DNA of 37,465 nucleotides from an uncultured Oscillospiraceae bacterium. Its GTDB lineage: Bacteria; Bacillota; Clostridia; Oscillospirales; Oscillospiraceae. Both the position numbers and the translations under genes were made by a program. This document shows, piece after piece, positions 19,811 through 28,133 of this stretch; position 1 is the stretch's first letter; each line of letters opens with the position of its first letter. Under the pieces are notes generated by a model, which did not search any database, had not been told where the DNA came from, and saw nothing but the letters and a program-made list of their open reading frames with translations. The stretch is taken from contig CALWXA010000086.1 in assembly GCA_944385395.1 (NCBI GenBank), positions 1-37,465 on the forward strand. Reading direction: 5' to 3'.

Positions 19811-22171
19811 TTACTGAGGGATTTCTTCCATGGTGAAGGCTTCCACAATGTCGCCTTCCTTGATGTCGTTGAACTTTTCCAGGCTCAGGCCGCACTCGTA
19901 GCCGGAGGAGACCTCCTTCACGGAGTCCTTGAACCGCTGCAGGGAGGCCAGAACGCCCTCGTGGATCACGATGCCGTCCCGCACCAGGCGGACCTGGCAG
20001 TCCTTGCGCTGGAGCTTGCCGTCCTGGACGTAGCAGCCTGCCACGGTGCCCACGCCGGAGACCTTGTAGATCTGACGCACCTCGGCGTGGCCCAGCAGTA
20101 CCTCCCGGTACTTGGGAGCCAGCATGCCCTTCATGGCGGACTCGATCTCGTTGATGGCGTCGTAGATCACACGGTACATCCGCATATCCACGTTGGCACG
20201 GACGGCGCTGTCACGGGCGGCGTTGTCCGGACGGACGTTGAAGCCCACGATGATGGCCTGGGAAGTGGAGGCAAGCATCACGTCGGATTCGTTGATGGCG
20301 CCTACGCCGCCGTGGATCACCCGGACCCGGACTTCCTCGTTGCTGAGCTTTTCCAGAGAAGCCTTCACCGCTTCCACGGAGCCTTGGACGTCGGCCTTGA
20401 CGATAAGGTTCAGGTTCTTCATCTCGCCGGCCTGGATCTGGCTGAAGAGATCCTCCAGAGAGACCTTGGATACCGGGGCGTTGGCCTTGGCACGCTCCTC
20501 GGCCTTGCGCTGCTCCACCAGCTCACGGGCCAGCTTTTCATCTGCAACAGCGTTGAAGGTGGCGCCGGCAGTGGGGGCCTCGCTGAGGCCGGTGATCTCC
20601 ACAGGCACGGAAGGGCCGGCAGAGGTGACCTTCTGGCCCTTGTCGCTGACCATGGCCCGGACACGGCCCACGGAGGTACCGGCGATGATGATATCGCCCT
20701 GCTTGAGGGTGCCGTTCTGTACCAGCAGCGTGGCCACGGGGCCGCGGCCCTTGTCCAGACGGGCTTCGATGACGGTGCCCTGGGCGGCACGGTTGGGGTT
20801 GGCTTTCAGCTCGCCTACTTCTGCCGTCAGGGTCAGCATCTCCAGCAGGTTGTCGATGCCTTCGCCGGTCTTGGCAGAGATGGGGCAGACAATGGTGTCG
20901 CCGCCCCAGTCCTCGCAGACGATGCCGTACTCGGTGAGCTGCTGTTTGATGCGGTCGGGGTTGGCGGTGGGTTTATCCATCTTGTTGATGGCTACGATGA
21001 TGGGGATCTCCGCAGCCTTGGCATGGTTGATGGACTCGATGGTCTGGGGCATGATGCCGTCGTCGGCAGCCACCACCAGAATGGCGATATCCGTTACCAT
21101 GGCGCCACGGGCACGCATGGAGGTGAAGGCCTCGTGGCCGGGGGTATCCAGGAAGGTGATGGGCTTGCCGTTTACCTGCACCTGATAGGCGCCGATGTGC
21201 TGGGTGATACCGCCGGCTTCGCCGCTGGCTACGTGGGTGTTGCGGATATAGTCCAGAAGACTGGTCTTGCCGTGGTCCACGTGGCCCATTACCACCACCA
21301 CCGGGGCACGGGGTAGCAGATCCTCTTCGGCGTCCTTATGGTCGTCGATGAGCTTTTCTTCGATGGTGACTACCACTTCACGCTCCACCTTGCAGCCCAT
21401 TTCCTCGGCAATGATGGCGGCGGTATCGAAGTCGATGATCTGGCTCAGGGAGGCCATGATGCCGTTCTTCATCAGGCACTTGACCACCTCGGCGCCGGTC
21501 TTCTTCATGCGGCTGGCCAGCTCACCCACGGAGATCTCGTCGCCGATCTGCACGGTGACGGGGGTCTTCTTGATGATCTCCAGCTGCAGGCGGCGCATCC
21601 GGTCGGCTTCCTCCTGGCGGCGCTTGTTGCTGAAGTTGTTGTCACGCTTCTTGCTGTTGCGGAACTTCTCCCTGCCCTGGGTCTGCTGCTGGTCACGGCG
21701 GCCGCGGCTGCGGCTGTCGGCCATATCCTGCAGCTTTTCATCGTACTTATCCAGGTTCACATTGGTGGCCTTGCGGGTATCCACCACACGGGTGGCGGGA
21801 ACACGGGAGACGGGCTTATTGGCCGGTGCCGGCGTTCCGGAGGGAGCCTGAGGAGCCCGACGCTGCTGCTCGGTCCGCTGCTGCTGAGCGGGGGCAGGAG
21901 CTGCCTGAGGCTGCTGGGCGGGCGCTGCCGCCTTGGGCTCGGGCTTCTTCTCTTCCTTGAGACCTTCGGCGAAGATCACCTGGATGCCGGAAACCTGATT
22001 GTGCTGCGTCAGATACTCAAAGATCAGGGACAATTCCCGATCGGTGAGAACCTGCATATGGTTTTTGGGAGTCTCGGCGTACTGAGTCAAAATCTCCGTG
22101 ATCTGCTTGGTGGGGACTCCGAAGTCCTTGGCCACCTCATGCACTCTGTATTTGTTGACTACGCTACCCAA
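19811..22171 (-). CDS. infB: Translation initiation factor IF-2
   Basis: A 786-residue GTPase that delivers initiator tRNA to the 30S subunit. A TTG start at 22171 is preferred because GGAGGTGG lies six bases upstream and no ATG or GTG fits. The N-terminal domain ([19 protein letters not shown]) is followed by a Pro/Ala/Gln-rich linker and a basic stretch. A second IF-2N domain ([19 protein letters not shown]) follows. The GTPase motifs are GHVDHGKT (296-303), DTPGHEAF and NKMD. Domains II-IV complete the protein ([23 protein letters not shown]-terminal [13 protein letters not shown]). The linker is fairly short, as in Clostridia. Confidence 0.97.
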   Translation of the reverse strand: MGSVVNKYRVHEVAKDFGVPTKQITEILTQYAETPKNHMQVLTDRELSLIFEYLTQHNQVSGIQVIFAEGLKEEKKPEPKAAAPAQQPQAAPAPAQQQRTEQQRRAPQAPSGTPAPANKPVSRVPATRVVDTRKATNVNLDKYDEKLQDMADSRSRGRRDQQQTQGREKFRNSKKRDNNFSNKRRQEEADRMRRLQLEIIKKTPVTVQIGDEISVGELASRMKKTGAEVVKCLMKNGIMASLSQIIDFDTAAIIAEEMGCKVEREVVVTIEEKLIDDHKDAEEDLLPRAPVVVVMGHVDHGKTSLLDYIRNTHVASGEAGGITQHIGAYQVQVNGKPITFLDTPGHEAFTSMRARGAMVTDIAILVVAADDGIMPQTIESINHAKAAEIPIIVAINKMDKPTANPDRIKQQLTEYGIVCEDWGGDTIVCPISAKTGEGIDNLLEMLTLTAEVGELKANPNRAAQGTVIEARLDKGRGPVATLLVQNGTLKQGDIIIAGTSVGRVRAMVSDKGQKVTSAGPSVPVEITGLSEAPTAGATFNAVADEKLARELVEQRKAEERAKANAPVSKVSLEDLFSQIQAGEMKNLNLIVKADVQGSVEAVKASLEKLSNEEVRVRVIHGGVGAINESDVMLASTSQAIIVGFNVRPDNAARDSAVRANVDMRMYRVIYDAINEIESAMKGMLAPKYREVLLGHAEVRQIYKVSGVGTVAGCYVQDGKLQRKDCQVRLVRDGIVIHEGVLASLQRFKDSVKEVSSGYECGLSLEKFNDIKEGDIVEAFTMEEIPQ

Positions 22172-22227
22172 ATAAAGCCACCTCCATCTTGTGATAAGGC
22201 CCCGGCCCCAAGGCCGCTGCCGTGATA

Positions 22228-22815
22228 TTACTTACTTTTCTTCACCGAGCCCTTGCCCTTCTTCACCGGACGGCTGCCGGGAAATCGGGAAGCGGCGGTT
22301 TTCCGCACTGCCGGACGAGCTGCGGCGGGCTTCTTTTCGGCGCCATGGTCCTTGGGGGACGGCGCCGCTGGTTCGGTTTTGCCGGAACGGTGCTTTTTCA
22401 CACCCTGCCGGAGTTTTTTCTCATGCTGCAGCTGCTCCTGACGGCGCTGGGCGGCCCGGCGGGCCTTTACCTCCAGACGCTCCGCCGCTGCAGCGTACCG
22501 CTCCGGATCGGCAGCGGCCAGCTTTTTCACAATGGCCTCGGCAAAGCCGATATCCGTTACGGCGGCCATGGCGCAGCTGGTGCGGCCCAGGGCGCTGCCC
22601 AGGGCATCCTTGGTGGCGTCCACCGTCAGGCACAGGCAGGCACCGGTCTGTGCAAAGGAATAGGCCCGGCGCACCGAAGCGGCGGCGGCATCCGAAGCCA
22701 CCAGGATCACCCGGGCGTGCTTGGCCCGGGCAGCGGAGCCTACCGGCTCTTCACCGATCTCCACCCGGCCGGCCTTCTTGGCCAGGCCCAGAAAAGACAG
22801 AACGGGATCTTTCAT
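22228..22815 (-). CDS. ylxQ: L7Ae-family ribosomal protein YlxQ with long basic C-terminal extension
   Basis: Residues 1-100 match the L7Ae/L30e kink-turn RNA-binding fold: [32 protein letters not shown], and [30 protein letters not shown]. Its place between rnpM and infB is the normal position of YlxQ. Unlike the roughly 100-residue YlxQ of Bacillus, this one is 195 residues, with a Lys/Arg/Ala/Pro-rich tail (about 110-195) containing an Arg/Gln-rich helix and KKHRSGK-like clusters. The tail is probably disordered and RNA-binding. The ATG overlaps the rnpM stop (ATGA), so translation is coupled. The family's precise role in RNA biology is not settled. Confidence 0.88.
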   Translation of the reverse strand: MKDPVLSFLGLAKKAGRVEIGEEPVGSAARAKHARVILVASDAAAASVRRAYSFAQTGACLCLTVDATKDALGSALGRTSCAMAAVTDIGFAEAIVKKLAAADPERYAAAAERLEVKARRAAQRRQEQLQHEKKLRQGVKKHRSGKTEPAAPSPKDHGAEKKPAAARPAVRKTAASRFPGSRPVKKGKGSVKKSK

Positions 22816-23081
22816 ACCTGGGCCATCTCCTCCTCCAGCGCTGCATACACCTCGTCGGGAATGGTCAGGGAGAACGCCCGCTCCAGCGCCCGGGATTTCC
22901 GGGCCTTCTGCAGGCAGGCCGGGTCAGGGCACACGTAGGCACCACGGCCGGATTTCTTTCCGGTGGCGTCCAGCACGATGGCACCCTCCGGCGTCTTGAC
23001 CACACGAATCAGCGCTTTCTTATCCTTCATGGTGCGGCACCCCACACACTGCCGCTGGGGGATCTTCTTTACTTTCTGCAT
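22812..23081 (-). CDS. rnpM: RNase P modulator RnpM (YlxR, DUF448)
   Basis: An 89-residue YlxR-family protein. The conserved start KKIPQRQCVGCRTMKDKKALIRVVKTP, the GRGAYVCPDPACLQKARK signature and a C-terminal helix are visible. YlxR has been renamed RnpM in Bacillus because it binds RNase P RNA and modulates its activity. Cys pairs in CVGC and CPDPAC could hold a metal. It lies 22 bases after nusA and is coupled to ylxQ. Confidence 0.94.
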   Translation of the reverse strand: MQKVKKIPQRQCVGCRTMKDKKALIRVVKTPEGAIVLDATGKKSGRGAYVCPDPACLQKARKSRALERAFSLTIPDEVYAALEEEMAQV

Positions 23082-23103
23082 GGCGCACCGCCTTTCTTTT
23101 GGA

Positions 23104-24162
23104 TTATTCGCCGCTGTAGGAAGCGGGCTTGATGTCGATCTTATAGCCGGTGAGCCGGGCGGCCAGGCGGGCGTTCTGACCCTCCTTGCCGATGGCCAGG
23201 CTCAGCTGATCGTCGGGGACGATGACCCGGCAGAGCTTGCCCTCGTCGGACAGGCGCACCTCCGTCACATCGGCAGGGGCCAGAGCGGCGGCGATAAACT
23301 CGGCGGGATCTTCGCTGTACTTGATGATATCGATCTTCTCGCCCCGCAGCTCATCCACGATGGCGTTGACACGCTGACCACGGGGGCCGACGCAGGCGCC
23401 GATGGGGTCGATGTTCTCGTCGGCAGACCAGACGGCCATCTTGGTGCGGCTGCCGGCTTCCCGGGCGATGGAACGGATCTCCACCGTGCCGTCGAAGATC
23501 TCCGGTACTTCCAGCTCGAAAAGACGCTTCACCAGGCCGGGGTGGGTCCGGGAGATCAGCACCTGGGGACCACGGGTGGTGCGGCGGACCTCCACCAGGT
23601 ACACCTTCACCATCTGGCCCTCCGTCAAAGTCTCGCCGGAGACCTGCTCATTGACATTCAAAATGGCCTCGGTAGACTCGCTGCCGGTGCCGATGCGCAG
23701 ATGCACGGCGCCGCTGCGGGGATCGATGCGGGTGACGGTGCCGGTGAGGATCTCGTGCTGCTTGGAATTGAACTCGTCATAGATCATGCCGTGCTCCGCT
23801 TCCCGCAGACCCTGGATGATCACCTGCTTGCCGTTGCCGGCGGCGATGCGGCCGAACTCCACATTTTCCACCGGGATATTCACGATGCCGCCCAGCTCGT
23901 TCTTGGCGCTGATGGCCTTGGCGTCGGCCAGGGAGATCTGGGTGCCGGGGAACTCCACCGTCTCCACGATCTCCTTCTGCACGAACATCTTCAGCTCCTG
24001 ACGCTCTTCGTCCACGTCCACCACCACGTTCTCCACGCCTTCGTGGTCACGCTTGTAGGCGGTGGTGAGGGCCTGGATGATCTTGCCCATCATGAAGTTC
24101 TGGGGGATGCCCCGTTCCTTTTCCAGCAGGGCCAGAGCGGCAAAGATTTCTTCACATTTCAT
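23104..24162 (-). CDS. nusA: Transcription termination/antitermination factor NusA
   Basis: A 352-residue NusA that binds RNA polymerase and nascent RNA and modulates pausing and termination. The order is an N-terminal polymerase-binding domain (FAALALLEKERGIPQNFMMGKI to about 125), an S1 domain (about 130-200, ILTGTVTRIDPRSGAVHLRIG), KH1 (about 230-295, with ENIDPIGACVGPRGQRVNAIVDELRGEKIDII) and KH2 (about 300-345, LSLAIGKEGQNARLAARLTGYKIDI). It lacks the C-terminal acidic repeats of Proteobacteria, as expected for a Gram-positive. The terminator in the operon leader suggests NusA may control its own synthesis. Confidence 0.97.
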   Translation of the reverse strand: MKCEEIFAALALLEKERGIPQNFMMGKIIQALTTAYKRDHEGVENVVVDVDEERQELKMFVQKEIVETVEFPGTQISLADAKAISAKNELGGIVNIPVENVEFGRIAAGNGKQVIIQGLREAEHGMIYDEFNSKQHEILTGTVTRIDPRSGAVHLRIGTGSESTEAILNVNEQVSGETLTEGQMVKVYLVEVRRTTRGPQVLISRTHPGLVKRLFELEVPEIFDGTVEIRSIAREAGSRTKMAVWSADENIDPIGACVGPRGQRVNAIVDELRGEKIDIIKYSEDPAEFIAAALAPADVTEVRLSDEGKLCRVIVPDDQLSLAIGKEGQNARLAARLTGYKIDIKPASYSGE

Positions 24163-24201
24163 ATCCTGATCTCCTATTCTCTATTCCGCCAAAAACGGAT
24201 G

Positions 24202-24657
24202 TCAAAATTCCACACGCAGACGCACCAGGGCGATCTCGTTTTTCTCAAACCGCAGGGTCTGACCCCCTACGTCCACCAGCACGGCGCCGTCCTCGTACCC
24301 CGTCAGGGTACCGGGGAACTCCTTGCGGCCGTCCCGGGGCTTATAGGTTTTCAGCAGCACGGGACTGCCCATAAAACGCTGAAAATCACCGGGACGCTTC
24401 AGCGGACGCTCCGCTCCGGCGGAGGAGACCTCAAAGACATAGCTTCCCTCAATGGGGTCGGCTTCATCCAAAAGATCGCTGACTTCCCGGCTCACTGCCT
24501 CGCAGTCCAGGATATCCACGCCGCCTTCCTTATCCAGATACAGACGCAGGAACCATTGGCCCGCCTCCCGGACGTATTCTACATCCCACAGCTCACAGCC
24601 CTGCCGGGCTACGGCATCCGCCGCCAGCTGGGCTACGATCTCAGTGACTTTTTTCAT
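24202..24657 (-). CDS. rimP: Ribosome maturation factor RimP
   Basis: A 151-residue 30S assembly factor and first gene of the operon. Typical segments are CELWDVEYVREAGQWFLRLYLDKEGGVDILDCEAVSREVSDLLDEADPIEGSYVFEVSSAGAERPLKRPGDFQRFMG in the N-terminal domain (several such blocks in order) and the SH3-like C-terminal LTGYEDGAVLVDV. The AGAGAGG ribosome-binding site is near the ATG at 24657. Confidence 0.95.
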   Translation of the reverse strand: MKKVTEIVAQLAADAVARQGCELWDVEYVREAGQWFLRLYLDKEGGVDILDCEAVSREVSDLLDEADPIEGSYVFEVSSAGAERPLKRPGDFQRFMGSPVLLKTYKPRDGRKEFPGTLTGYEDGAVLVDVGGQTLRFEKNEIALVRLRVEF

Positions 24658-24705
24658 GCCGGAACCTCTCTATTCTGCCATTTTAAGCATTGGATTTTGC
24701 CCATG

Positions 24706-24733
24706 AAAAAGAGCGGACCGTGAAGTCCACTCT
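24706..24733 (-). terminator. Intrinsic terminator in the rimP-nusA leader
   Basis: On the minus strand AGAGTGGAC (24733-24725) pairs with GTCCGCTCT (24718-24710, one G-U) and is followed by five T's (24710-24706). It lies about 20 bases downstream of the promoter start and 50 bases before rimP, so it must be bypassed for operon expression. The short U-run would suit a NusA-sensitive terminator. Confidence 0.72.
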
Positions 24734-24758
24734 CACACAAACATACCTACCGTGGGCC

Positions 24759-24787
24759 ATTGTAGCACACGGCGGCGGGAAATGCAA
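24759..24787 (-). promoter_or_regulatory. Promoter of the rimP-nusA-infB-ribF operon
   Basis: Minus-strand TTGCAT (24782-24787) and TACAAT (24759-24764), 17 bases apart, with an upstream TGC giving an extended -10. The expected start is near 24752. Confidence 0.75.
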
Positions 24788-24862
24788 GGGTTATTCGGGA
24801 AAAAGACAGTCGAAAGGACGCTTTTTCGGAAAAGAAACCCGTTTCCCGCCGCCGCAGACATC

Positions 24863-25687
24863 TCAGCTACGCTGCCGGCGGCTCAGAGAGCCCAGAGCCC
24901 AGGCGCACAGGAAGGCTGCCAGATCCACCAGCACCACTGTGGCGCCCACCGGCGTACTGAAAAGATAGGAGCCGGTGAGCCCCAGGCAGAAGCACACCAC
25001 GCCCAGCACCCCGGAGCACAGCACCACGCCCCGGAAGCTCCGCAGCAGGCGCATGGCCGTCAGGGCGGGGAAGATCACCAGGGAGGAGATGAGCATGGCA
25101 CCCATCATCCGCATGCCCAGCACGATGGTCAGGGCGGTAAGGACGGAAAGGAGGGTATTGTACCAGTCCACCTTTACTCCGGTGGCTCGGGAGAAGCTCT
25201 CGTCAAAGGTGATGGCGAACAGACGGTGGTAGCACAGTACAAACAGCAGCAGCACCGCTGCGCACAGTCCTACGCTCAGCACCACGTCGCTGCGGTCCAT
25301 GGCCAGGATGCTGCCGAACATATAGCTGTCCACATCTGTGGTCATGCCGGTGGTCAGGCTGGTGACGATGACGCCGATGGCCAGAGCCGAGGCGGAGACC
25401 ACGGCAATGGCGGCGTCGGCGCCGATGCGGCTGCGTTCCGTCAGACGCAGCAGGCCCAGAGCCGCCAGAATCACCACCGGGATGGACACCGGCAGCGGCG
25501 CCCATCCGCAGGCCAGTGCCACCGCCAGGGCACCGAAGGACACGTGGCTCAGTCCGTCGCCGATCATGGAATAGCGCTTGAGCACCAGGGAGACCCCCAG
25601 CAGCGCCGCGCACAGGGATACCAGGATCCCCACCACGAAGGCTCGGAGGATAAAGGGGTACGTGAACATTTCCAGCAGCAGATTCAC
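24863..25687 (-). CDS. znuB: Zinc/manganese-type ABC transporter permease (ZnuB)
   Basis: A 274-residue permease of the metal-cation ABC-3 family with about eight to nine membrane helices. The GDGLSHVSFGALAVAL segment (residues 43-58) is the family hallmark, followed by GMRMMGAMLISSLVIFPALTAM, the ATPase-coupling region. Its ATG overlaps the znuC stop (ATGA). The zinc call rests on the adjacent Zur-like repressor and the His-rich ZnuA; manganese or iron transport is an alternative. The 12-bp inverted repeat downstream (24771-24782 and 24842-24853) has no U-run. Confidence 0.9.
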   Translation of the reverse strand: MNLLLEMFTYPFILRAFVVGILVSLCAALLGVSLVLKRYSMIGDGLSHVSFGALAVALACGWAPLPVSIPVVILAALGLLRLTERSRIGADAAIAVVSASALAIGVIVTSLTTGMTTDVDSYMFGSILAMDRSDVVLSVGLCAAVLLLFVLCYHRLFAITFDESFSRATGVKVDWYNTLLSVLTALTIVLGMRMMGAMLISSLVIFPALTAMRLLRSFRGVVLCSGVLGVVCFCLGLTGSYLFSTPVGATVVLVDLAAFLCAWALGSLSRRQRS

Positions 25688-26397
25688 CGTCCGTCACCTC
25701 CGAACCGCTTCCCGTAGGGGGAAACCAGATAATCCGCCGTGGAGCCCCAGAACCACCGGCCGTGGCCGGCGTGGAGGATGGCGGTGGCATAATGCAGGGC
25801 GTTCTGGATATCGTGGGTCACCATGACGATGGCCACGCCTTCCTTCTCATTAAGGTACTGCAGCGTGCGGTACAGATCCTGGGCCGCTGCCGGGTCCAGG
25901 CCCGTCACCGGCTCGTCCAGGATCAGCAGTTCCCCGGCGGCGCACAGTGCCCGGGCCAGCAGCACACGCTGCTGCTGGCCGCCGGAAAGCTCCCGGTAGC
26001 AGCGATCCTTCAGTTCCAGGACCCCCAGCTTGCCCAGGTTCATCAGCGCCCGGGATTTCTCGGCGCTGGAGTAGAAAAAGCGGTGTTTTTTCCCGTTGAG
26101 GAAACCGGAGAGCACCACCTCATATACCGTGGCAGGGAAATCCCTTTGGGCACGGGTCTGCTGGGGCAGGTATCCGATGGCGCCGCTGGCCAGGGAGGGG
26201 GCCATGGTGATACTACCGTGGAGGGGCTTCAAAAGACCCAGCAGGCTTTTCAGCAGCGTGGATTTTCCTGAGCCGTTTTCTCCCACGATACACACATAGT
26301 CCCCGGCGCACACCTGGAAATCCAGGTGCTCCCAGATGGGCTGGCCCTCATAGCCCAGGGATACATCCCGGCAGGAGAGCAAGATCTGATGGTCCAT
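25684..26397 (-). CDS. znuC: Zinc/manganese-type ABC transporter ATPase (ZnuC)
   Basis: A 237-residue ATPase. Walker A GENGSGKST, Q-loop IGYLPQQ, signature LSGGQQQRV, Walker B LLILDEPVTGLD and switch His in VMVTHD are all present, so it should be active. It energises ZnuB. The ATG at 26397 lies one base after the znuA stop, and the gene is coupled to znuB. Confidence 0.92.
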   Translation of the reverse strand: MDHQILLSCRDVSLGYEGQPIWEHLDFQVCAGDYVCIVGENGSGKSTLLKSLLGLLKPLHGSITMAPSLASGAIGYLPQQTRAQRDFPATVYEVVLSGFLNGKKHRFFYSSAEKSRALMNLGKLGVLELKDRCYRELSGGQQQRVLLARALCAAGELLILDEPVTGLDPAAAQDLYRTLQYLNEKEGVAIVMVTHDIQNALHYATAILHAGHGRWFWGSTADYLVSPYGKRFGGDGR

Positions 26398-26398
26398 A

Positions 26399-27343
26399 TC
26401 ACCACAATCCTTCCTTCAAAACCTCTACATTCTGCCACATCAGGCTCAGATACGTGGCCCCGGCGTCAAATTCTTCCCGGGTCACCGTCTGGCAGGAGTG
26501 GAACGTCAGCACCCGGGCCCCGGTGGTCTCGGCAATGGCCCTGGCGATCTTCTGACTGCTTAATTCAATGGTATAGACCACCGGGATGGCGTCCTCCTCC
26601 ACCTGATCAATGAGATATTTCAGAGTGGCGAGAGACGGCTCGGTATCGCTGGCGCAGCCCTGGAAGGCCGCCCGGTAGTCCAGACCGTAGGTATCACAGA
26701 AATACAGCAGGGGGAACCGGTCGCCAAAAATCAGGGTATGCCGCCGGGCCTGGGACACCACCTGGCGGAATGCGTCGTCCAGGTCCTGCAGCTTCTGGAG
26801 GTATGCCGTGAGATTGGCCCGGTAGGCGTCGGCGTGGGCCGGGTCGGCGGCGCACAGGGCATCGCAGATGGCCCGGCACAGGGTCTGGGCTCCCACCGGG
26901 GAGGTCCAGATGTGTTCGTCGTAGGCCACCTCATGCTCATGACCATCGTGGTCGTGGCCTTCATGGCCCTCCATGCCCTCTACGATCTCTTCTTCCAGGG
27001 TGTCGGCGTAGTCCATCATCCGCAGCACCGTGCCGATATCCTCTCCGGCGGCACCCAGGGTCTCGGACACCCAATACTCTCCCTCGCCGCCGTTATACAC
27101 CAGCACGTCCGCCTGGGACATGGTGATGACATCCAGGGGCGTGGGCTCAAAGCTGTGGGTCTCCCGGCCGGCAGGGATCAGCAGCGTGGCGTTGACGTAT
27201 TCCCCGCCGATGGACCGGACAAAATCATAGTAGGGAAACAGGGTGCATACCACCTGCAGCCGCCCGTCCGGCGCCGCCGGGGCGGCGCAGCTGCTCAGCA
27301 GCAGTGCGGCCCCCAGAGCCCACAGCAGTTTGCGCAGCTTCAT
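26399..27343 (-). CDS. znuA: Zinc-binding lipoprotein ZnuA (ABC transporter substrate-binding protein)
   Basis: A 314-residue metal-binding protein. The signal peptide MKLRKLLWALGAALLLSSC ends in a lipobox with the lipid-attached Cys at about residue 19. The cluster A-I fold follows: VVCTLFPYYDFVRSIGG, HSFEPTPLD with a metal His, and YNGGEGE. A His-rich loop, GHEGHDHDGHEHE, typical of zinc-specific ZnuA, comes next. DEHIWTSP supplies a second metal His, HTLIFGDRFPLLYF a third-site region, and CASDTEPSLATLKYLIDQV completes the fold. The third ligand usually given by His in the F(G/S)HxAF motif is here a GDRFPL motif, so ligands may differ. The ATG at 27343 overlaps the zur stop (ATGA). Confidence 0.92.
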   Translation of the reverse strand: MKLRKLLWALGAALLLSSCAAPAAPDGRLQVVCTLFPYYDFVRSIGGEYVNATLLIPAGRETHSFEPTPLDVITMSQADVLVYNGGEGEYWVSETLGAAGEDIGTVLRMMDYADTLEEEIVEGMEGHEGHDHDGHEHEVAYDEHIWTSPVGAQTLCRAICDALCAADPAHADAYRANLTAYLQKLQDLDDAFRQVVSQARRHTLIFGDRFPLLYFCDTYGLDYRAAFQGCASDTEPSLATLKYLIDQVEEDAIPVVYTIELSSQKIARAIAETTGARVLTFHSCQTVTREEFDAGATYLSLMWQNVEVLKEGLW

Positions 27344-27747
27344 GGCGTTTCCTCCCTGCTGCACTGGCGGCACAGACCATAAAATACGGTGCGGCGGGGA
27401 TCGATGCGGAACTGATGCTCCTGCTGCAGGTGGCGGTAAAGCTGCTGCAGCTCCCGGCAGGCCACATGTTCCATCCGGCCGCACTTTTCGCACTGGATCA
27501 AAAGGCAGGCTTCTCCGGCGCCGTGGGAGCGGCAGAACTGATACCGGGCCCCCTCCTGGGTCACCACCTTGTGCACCAAACCCTGCTGTACCAGCTTTTC
27601 CAGCTGCCGGTACACGGTGGTGAGCCCCACCGTTTCGCCCCGGCTGTGCAGCAGCTCCGTCAGCTGTGTGGCGGTGCAGCCCGCCGGGCAATCCTCCACG
27701 CAGGAGAGCACCGCCTGCTGCTGGCGGGTCATATAGGTAGCGGACAT
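27340..27747 (-). CDS. zur: Fur-family repressor, probably Zur
   Basis: A 135-residue Fur-family regulator. The winged helix covers residues 1-75 (RQQQAVLSCVEDCPAGCTATQLTELL, VGLTTVYRQLEKLVQQGLV). The dimerisation part has two zinc-binding Cys pairs, CEKCGRMEHVAC and CRQC, which form the structural zinc site, with the HGAGEACLLIQCEKC sensing region. It heads the zur-znuA-znuC-znuB operon and is translationally coupled to znuA, so zinc control is the best guess; it may repress itself through the palindrome overlapping its promoter. GGAGGGG lies six bases before the ATG. Confidence 0.88.
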   Translation of the reverse strand: MSATYMTRQQQAVLSCVEDCPAGCTATQLTELLHSRGETVGLTTVYRQLEKLVQQGLVHKVVTQEGARYQFCRSHGAGEACLLIQCEKCGRMEHVACRELQQLYRHLQQEHQFRIDPRRTVFYGLCRQCSREETP

Positions 27748-27759
27748 ACGATCCCCTCC

Positions 27760-27813
27760 AATTTGAAAATGAAAACCATTTTCAAATTATAATCGCCTGG
27801 CGCAGGATGTCAA
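27760..27813 (-). promoter_or_regulatory. zur promoter with overlapping perfect palindromic operator
   Basis: Minus-strand TTGACA (27808-27813) and TATAAT (27786-27791), 16 bases apart. A perfect 12-bp inverted repeat, AATTTGAAAATG (27760-27771) and CATTTTCAAATT (27777-27788), overlaps the -10 and start site. TTGAAAATG half-sites resemble Zur boxes, so this is the likely zinc operator. Confidence 0.82.
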
Positions 27814-27977
27814 GAAGATAAATGTTTCTCAGAGAGAGAAAATTTCTTCAAAAGAAAAAACGGGGGAGCAGAAAGAAAACTTCCGGGGGCGGACAGGGTA
27901 GCGGGAGGACGGTCGGATTCCGGAGGGAGTAGGGAAAAATGGTGAAACTACGGCAAAAATTTTATGAATAATGCTAA

Positions 27978-28006
27978 TTGAAACGGTGCAGAAGATACGG
28001 TATACT
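27978..28006 (+). promoter_or_regulatory. Promoter of the NSS transporter gene
   Basis: TTGAAA (27978-27983) and TATACT (28001-28006), spacer 17. Confidence 0.7.
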
Positions 28007-28031
28007 GATGTGCAATTCATGAAAAATTTTT

Positions 28032-28110
28032 GGGCAAACCATCGGGAAAGTGTGTGTTTCCCGGGTAAATGCCTGGGGCGTGTTTCTTAAAAAGAGATTT
28101 ATGCCCATTT
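28032..28110 (+). promoter_or_regulatory. Structured leader of the NSS transporter mRNA
   Basis: A nested stem can form: GGCA near 28033 with TGCC near 28070, ACC with GGT, and CGGGAAA (28043-28049) with TTTCCCG (28057-28063) around GTGTGTG. A second stem pairs GGGCGT (from about 28075) with ATGCCC (from about 28101). Both lie between the promoter and the AAGGAGAGAGG ribosome-binding site. It matches no riboswitch class I can name. Confidence 0.4.
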
Positions 28111-28133
28111 GCGGACGGAAAGGAGAGAGGAAC

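Larger units (their letters stand above)
27814..28133 (+). other. Divergent intergenic region: purine-rich stretch, NSS promoter and leader
   Basis: The 386-base gap between zur and the NSS gene holds the zur promoter on the left. From 27814 to 27977 I see a purine-rich, gene-free stretch with no clear signal. The NSS promoter and a structured leader occupy 27978-28133. Confidence 0.5.

Noticed and set aside
19741..22171. Plus-strand open frame of 567 codons opposite infB (19613-21316) and a 295-codon frame next to it
   Set aside because: Antisense of infB/rbfA, which carry clear IF-2 and RbfA motifs; the plus-strand translations are His/Gly/Asp-rich shadows.
24771..24853. 12-bp perfect inverted repeat (GGCGGCGGGAAA and complement) after znuB as a terminator
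   Set aside because: The arms are about 60 bases apart with no following U-run, and one arm overlaps the rimP promoter spacer; significance is unclear.
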